8,222 nt of DNA from Bryobacterales bacterium. GTDB taxonomy: Bacteria; Acidobacteriota; Terriglobia; Bryobacterales; Bryobacteraceae. The notes under the pieces are model-generated. The model saw only the letters and a program-made list of their open reading frames with translations, made no database searches and was not told the origin of the DNA. A program made the position numbers and the translations under genes. Below are positions 5,331 to 8,222 of the stretch, one piece after another; positions within the stretch are counted from its first letter, which is position 1; every line of letters starts with the position of its first letter. The stretch is taken from NCBI GenBank assembly GCA_025353235.1, contig JANXQZ010000952.1:1-8222 (forward strand). The letters are read 5' to 3'.

Positions 5331-6836
5331 TCAGGATACCGCCAGCGCTTCCATCGCGGCCTTTTCCATCACGGGCCGGGGCGCAGTCTCGCCAGTCCAT
5401 ATCTCAAACTGCTGGGCGGCCTGATTCAGAAACATTTGGATGCCCGGGATAAAGGTCCGGCCCTGAGCGGCGGAGCGCTTGGCGAGCAAGGTTTGGAGAG
5501 GGTTGTACACCATGTCAAAAACCAACTCAGCAGGGATGGTTCCATCGAAGTAGCATTCGTCCACATGCGGCGACATGCCCATCGGCGTGGCATGCACCAG
5601 CGCGTCGAACATGCGCGCTTCCGCTTGCTCCTTCAACAGGGGCTCGGCGCCGCAAGCTTTTGCCAAGGCTCGGACGCGGTCGGGGTTGCGCCCCACAATC
5701 GATACCTTCGTGCCGCTCTCGATCAACGCAAAGGCAGCGCTGCGGGCGGCACCGCCATTGCCGACCACCAGAACCGTCGATTTTGCAAGGCGTATGCACT
5801 TGGATAGCGGACCCGTAACCGCTTCGGCGTCCGTGTTGGTGCCGCGCCATTTTCCCGCCTTCTTCCATACTGTATTCACTGCGCCAATTCGCCGCGCCAA
5901 CGGATCCACGATCTCCAAGTACCGCAAGATTTTCTGCTTATGCGGGATGGTGACGCTGAATCCCGAGATAGGAAGCTTATCAGCGAGTTCGAAAAAATCT
6001 TTCAGCTGCGGCGGATGCACCAGGAATGGCAGGTACACGGCATCCATGCGACGGGCCTGGAAGGCCCTGTTGTGCACGTTGGGAGAAATGGAGTGCCGAA
6101 CCGGATCCGCGATTACTCCGTATATTTTCGCGGCCTTCGTAAACTTCTCCACGCGGTACAGATGCCGCAATTGCTTGGCGCTGACTTGGCCCGAAGCGGT
6201 TCCTTCAGCCGCCATGGGCGCAGCGTAGGTGTAGAGCCCGCCCCATGCTGTGGAGAGCACTCGCGTGGCAAACCCGGCCTCGCCCATTGCTAGCACGATG
6301 ATCGGCACTCGAGGGTGAGATTTCGAGAGACCCAGCACCCGCATGTTGTCCGAAGGCTTGCGCGCCGTCGTGACCACCTTATATGCATCGGCTGAGACTT
6401 TCTGCATCCTCCGTAGAATTGTTTCAGTGGCAGGCGTGGCTTCGAAGTTGTGGTACGAAACGATCAGTTTCGCTTTGCCGCGCAGCAACTCTAGGCGGGC
6501 GGCGACATTTTCGGCGCTCTCAATTTCAAGGTCCACGGCTCTCGCGCCTGCTTCTATTGCGGCAGCTAGGATTGCAACTTGCTCCTCAATGCTCCCGTTA
6601 TAGCGGCCCTGATTCTGATGACGCCGACACGTAGCCAGAATCGTGCAGTCGGGATGCGCTGCGAGGAAGGTGCGAATGGCCTCCACTCCCAATTCCGGCG
6701 AAGCCAAGTAATCGAGCCGAAATTCGAAAAACGATTCGCCAGCATCCAACTCGCGACGGGCGTGCTCTAGAAGTTTGTCGACGTCCGAGAACCCCAGAGC
6801 AATGCAAATCCGGGGCAAGGTGGTTGGCTGCGCCAT
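5331..6836 (-). CDS. aroDE: Bifunctional 3-dehydroquinate dehydratase (type I) / shikimate dehydrogenase
   Basis: Catalyses two consecutive shikimate-pathway steps in the cytoplasm: 3-dehydroquinate to 3-dehydroshikimate, then NADPH-dependent reduction to shikimate. In the 501-residue product, residues about 8-225 are type I dehydratase. They include VDLEIE (101-106), SYHNF with catalytic His129, Schiff-base Lys153 (AYKVV), Arg192 (ATRVL), and the GQVSAKQL end. Residues about 236-495 are shikimate dehydrogenase: S249 and S251 (HSISP), catalytic Lys300 (VTIPHK), AVNTV, D336 (GTNTD), Rossmann GNGGAA (359-364), ATPMGM, DMVYNP and the C-terminal Q-F-WTG segment. HATPMG replaces the usual NxTPxG, a mild change. 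The ATG at 6834-6836 is chosen because MAQPTTLPRICIAL begins the first barrel strand. The frame is open to 7331, but those 165 residues are deoC read out of frame. It starts 20 nt after deoC, with no obvious Shine-Dalgarno sequence. Both halves look catalytically intact. Confidence 0.96.
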   Translation of the reverse strand: MAQPTTLPRICIALGFSDVDKLLEHARRELDAGESFFEFRLDYLASPELGVEAIRTFLAAHPDCTILATCRRHQNQGRYNGSIEEQVAILAAAIEAGARAVDLEIESAENVAARLELLRGKAKLIVSYHNFEATPATETILRRMQKVSADAYKVVTTARKPSDNMRVLGLSKSHPRVPIIVLAMGEAGFATRVLSTAWGGLYTYAAPMAAEGTASGQVSAKQLRHLYRVEKFTKAAKIYGVIADPVRHSISPNVHNRAFQARRMDAVYLPFLVHPPQLKDFFELADKLPISGFSVTIPHKQKILRYLEIVDPLARRIGAVNTVWKKAGKWRGTNTDAEAVTGPLSKCIRLAKSTVLVVGNGGAARSAAFALIESGTKVSIVGRNPDRVRALAKACGAEPLLKEQAEARMFDALVHATPMGMSPHVDECYFDGTIPAELVFDMVYNPLQTLLAKRSAAQGRTFIPGIQMFLNQAAQQFEIWTGETAPRPVMEKAAMEALAVS

Positions 6837-6856
6837 GTGTTTCGAGGATGAGGCAC

Positions 6857-7567
6857 TCAGGATACCACAGGGGCTTTTTCCACGACCGCCCTCCAGCAAT
6901 CGAGAATGGCCTTGGAATGCTCGGACTGAAGGCGCTCGCAACCCGCGCCGCGAAACTCCTGAGCTTGCTCGAGGGTATCGATCCCGCCCCAAGCCTTCAG
7001 CTTGAGGCGCTCCTTCGAATACTCCTTCAACAGCGGCATATCTTCGAGCGCGGCGCTGGCTATGTAGTCCACTCCAGCGCGTCTGCAAATTCGGCACGCT
7101 AGAATCTTCAGCTCTTCCACCAAATACTGGTTTTCGAGAATCACCTTGAGAATCGCGCCAGACTGATGGCAGGCATCCGCCATTTGGACCAGTTCCACTT
7201 CTAAATATTGAAACTGGCGCGAGATGAGCTTGCCGGTATTCATCACCGTGTCGATCTCTTTCACTCCGCGGCGGAGCATGTCGCGGACGGCATACGTCTT
7301 CACCGCAGTGGTCTCGGTTCCATAAGGCCAATCGACGACAGTGCCGAGAACCACGGCCGAGCCAGCCATCCAGCGAGCCGCCAGATCCACATCGGACGGG
7401 CGCACGATCACAGCCGCAACCCCGAGCCGCTTTGCCAATTCCACGCCTTGCGCCACGTCGGTTTCCGACAAGTCGGGCCGCAGCAGCACATGCTCCATCA
7501 GGCCTGCCAGATCCTCGTACGCCGGCGCTGGAGCCGAAGCCGGCACGGTCTCTACTTCATGATCCAT
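6857..7567 (-). CDS. deoC: DeoC-like (deoxyribose-phosphate aldolase family) protein lacking the Schiff-base lysine
   Basis: DeoC cleaves 2-deoxyribose-5-phosphate to acetaldehyde and glyceraldehyde-3-phosphate through a lysine Schiff base. The TIM-barrel landmarks are recognisable: MEHVLLRPDLSETDV near the N-terminus, VVDWPYGTETTAVKTYAVRDML, EIDTVMN with the active-site Asp, LKVILEN, and LKAWGGIDT with the second active-site Lys. The strand that normally reads DFVKTSTG is DYIASAALED, putting Ala (codon 7058-7060) where the Schiff-base Lys belongs. The phosphate-loop sequence is also altered: GIDT for GIRT, and LQSEHS for roughly IGTSSG. The gene may therefore encode a pseudoenzyme or an enzyme with different chemistry; the symbol marks family only. 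The ATG at 7565-7567 (236 residues) overlaps the upstream CDS by 16 bp. An in-frame TTG at 7619-7621 would add 18 residues that are probably shadow sequence. It lies 20 nt before aroDE in the same operon. Confidence 0.85.
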   Translation of the reverse strand: MDHEVETVPASAPAPAYEDLAGLMEHVLLRPDLSETDVAQGVELAKRLGVAAVIVRPSDVDLAARWMAGSAVVLGTVVDWPYGTETTAVKTYAVRDMLRRGVKEIDTVMNTGKLISRQFQYLEVELVQMADACHQSGAILKVILENQYLVEELKILACRICRRAGVDYIASAALEDMPLLKEYSKERLKLKAWGGIDTLEQAQEFRGAGCERLQSEHSKAILDCWRAVVEKAPVVS

Positions 7568-8222
7568 AAGGTGCCAAAATGCCTCAATTGCGTGCGGACG
7601 TCTTTCGCGCCTGCGAACCAATCTTCGTGATGAAAGTTTCCGAAGTTCCCTGCCCCGCGCTCTTTCTCATCCAAATCCCCGAGCGCGATATTCAGCCCCA
7701 TGGCGCGGTTGCCCATCGCTGGCGCATAAAATTTTCCGGGCGAAACTTCCAGACAAGGGTCGAAGTTCACAGCCCACTCGATCACGTATCCCCTGCCGCC
7801 TGGCTTCGCTTTTGCCACCGCCTCCTGCGCACCGCTCAGAATCCATCTGCGATAGGTGTTCCAGGCCGACTCGCTCGTGCGCGGCTCGCCTTCCAGCAAA
7901 CCGCCCTTGCCGACTCCGCCTTTGCGCGATTTTGTGAGATTGCAAACCATCTGCCACGAAGAGCCGTTGCCCGCGGCCGACTCGTCTGCGGTCCAATGGT
8001 TAGAGGCATTGATCAGCAGTTCCATTTCATCGCCAAACCAGGGCCAGCCTTCACGGGTCAAGTCGTGAGCCTTCGGGTTATTATCGGGCAGCCAGCGAGG
8101 CGTATCGATTCCGTAGAGCACGTCGTCGGTAACGTCGAACGCGAAATACAGCCGCTTGCTGTCGTGTTTTACGTATCCCCGAACGGACAGATCCTTCGGG
8201 TCAACGGTCGGGCTAAACTGCG
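7552..8222 (-). CDS. CBM9/DOMON-like carbohydrate-binding protein (N-terminus off right edge)
   Basis: The frame is open from the window edge to a TAG at 7552-7554, giving 222 visible residues; the true start lies outside. The sequence has the beta-sandwich style of family-9-like carbohydrate-binding domains. The pattern is LYFAFDVTDDV, then a loop rich in Trp and Asp (TPRWLPDNNPKAHDL, EGWPWFGDEMELLINAS), a central amphipathic stretch (SESAWNTYRRWILSG), VIEWAVNFDP, and a C-terminal HHEDWFAG followed by FGTLWIMK. A GTG at 8119-8121 could look like a start but lies in the middle of the domain, so it is rejected. Such proteins usually bind sugars or heme-like ligands outside the cytoplasm. Whether this one is exported cannot be judged without its N-terminus. 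It overlaps the DeoC-like gene by 16 bp and is the first visible gene of the leftward operon. The ligand is unknown. Confidence 0.82.
   Translation of the reverse strand, partial: QFSPTVDPKDLSVRGYVKHDSKRLYFAFDVTDDVLYGIDTPRWLPDNNPKAHDLTREGWPWFGDEMELLINASNHWTADESAAGNGSSWQMVCNLTKSRKGGVGKGGLLEGEPRTSESAWNTYRRWILSGAQEAVAKAKPGGRGYVIEWAVNFDPCLEVSPGKFYAPAMGNRAMGLNIALGDLDEKERGAGNFGNFHHEDWFAGAKDVRTQLRHFGTLWIMK

Noticed and set aside
5575..6228. 217-codon plus-strand ORF
   Set aside because: Antisense to aroDE with low-complexity composition; no signal supports it against the intact bifunctional enzyme.
6837..7331. N-terminal 165-residue extension of AroDE
   Set aside because: It is the deoC coding region read in another frame and has Arg-rich shadow composition; dehydratase homology starts at the ATG at 6836.
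6857..7567. DeoC-like gene as an archaeal-type ADH/DhnA aldolase feeding 3-dehydroquinate synthesis
   Set aside because: The proximity to aroDE is tempting, but the sequence follows DeoC proper, and the Schiff-base lysine that such aldolases also need is absent.

Overview
The window looks like ordinary chromosomal DNA of a moderately GC-rich soil-type bacterium. The best guess is Acidobacteriota, possibly near Bryobacterales/Solibacter. This rests on three things: a fused 3-dehydroquinate dehydratase/shikimate dehydrogenase, a CBM9/DOMON-like protein, and a small Tat-signal protein directly in front of an amidase. The assignment comes from recalled gene-content resemblance and was not tested. 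No RNA genes, mobile elements, CRISPR arrays or integrase-like genes were seen.

Layout, left to right. Positions 1-582 (minus strand) hold the N-terminal 194 residues of an AMP-forming acyl-CoA synthetase resembling malonyl-CoA synthetases; it runs off the left edge. It overlaps by 4 bp (ATGA) the end of an MFS carboxylate-type transporter (579-1850, minus). Together these look like an uptake-and-activation pair for a carboxylic acid. Divergent from the transporter, with under 40 bp between them, is a secreted S1/P1-family zinc nuclease (1889-2791, plus), the only plus-strand gene. A possible 67-residue ORF (2792-2995, minus) ends exactly where the nuclease ends.

Positions 2996-8222 form a tightly packed minus-strand cluster transcribed right to left. 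The order is CBM9/DOMON-like protein (partial, off the right edge), DeoC-like aldolase homologue, AroDE fusion, 65-residue Tat-signal protein, amidase-signature enzyme, and YhhQ/VUT queuosine-precursor transporter. The junctions are a 16-bp overlap, a 20-nt gap, a 4-nt gap, a 5-nt gap and a 4-bp overlap, so one operon is likely. The functions are mixed: sugar binding, aromatic biosynthesis, amide hydrolysis and tRNA-modification precursor uptake. No single pathway is evident.

The most notable observation is that the DeoC-like protein has alanine where the family's Schiff-base lysine should be, and also has an altered phosphate-binding loop. Next is the short Tat-signal protein fixed in front of an amidase that has no signal peptide of its own. 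I do not see a clearly new defence, mobile or RNA-based system here.
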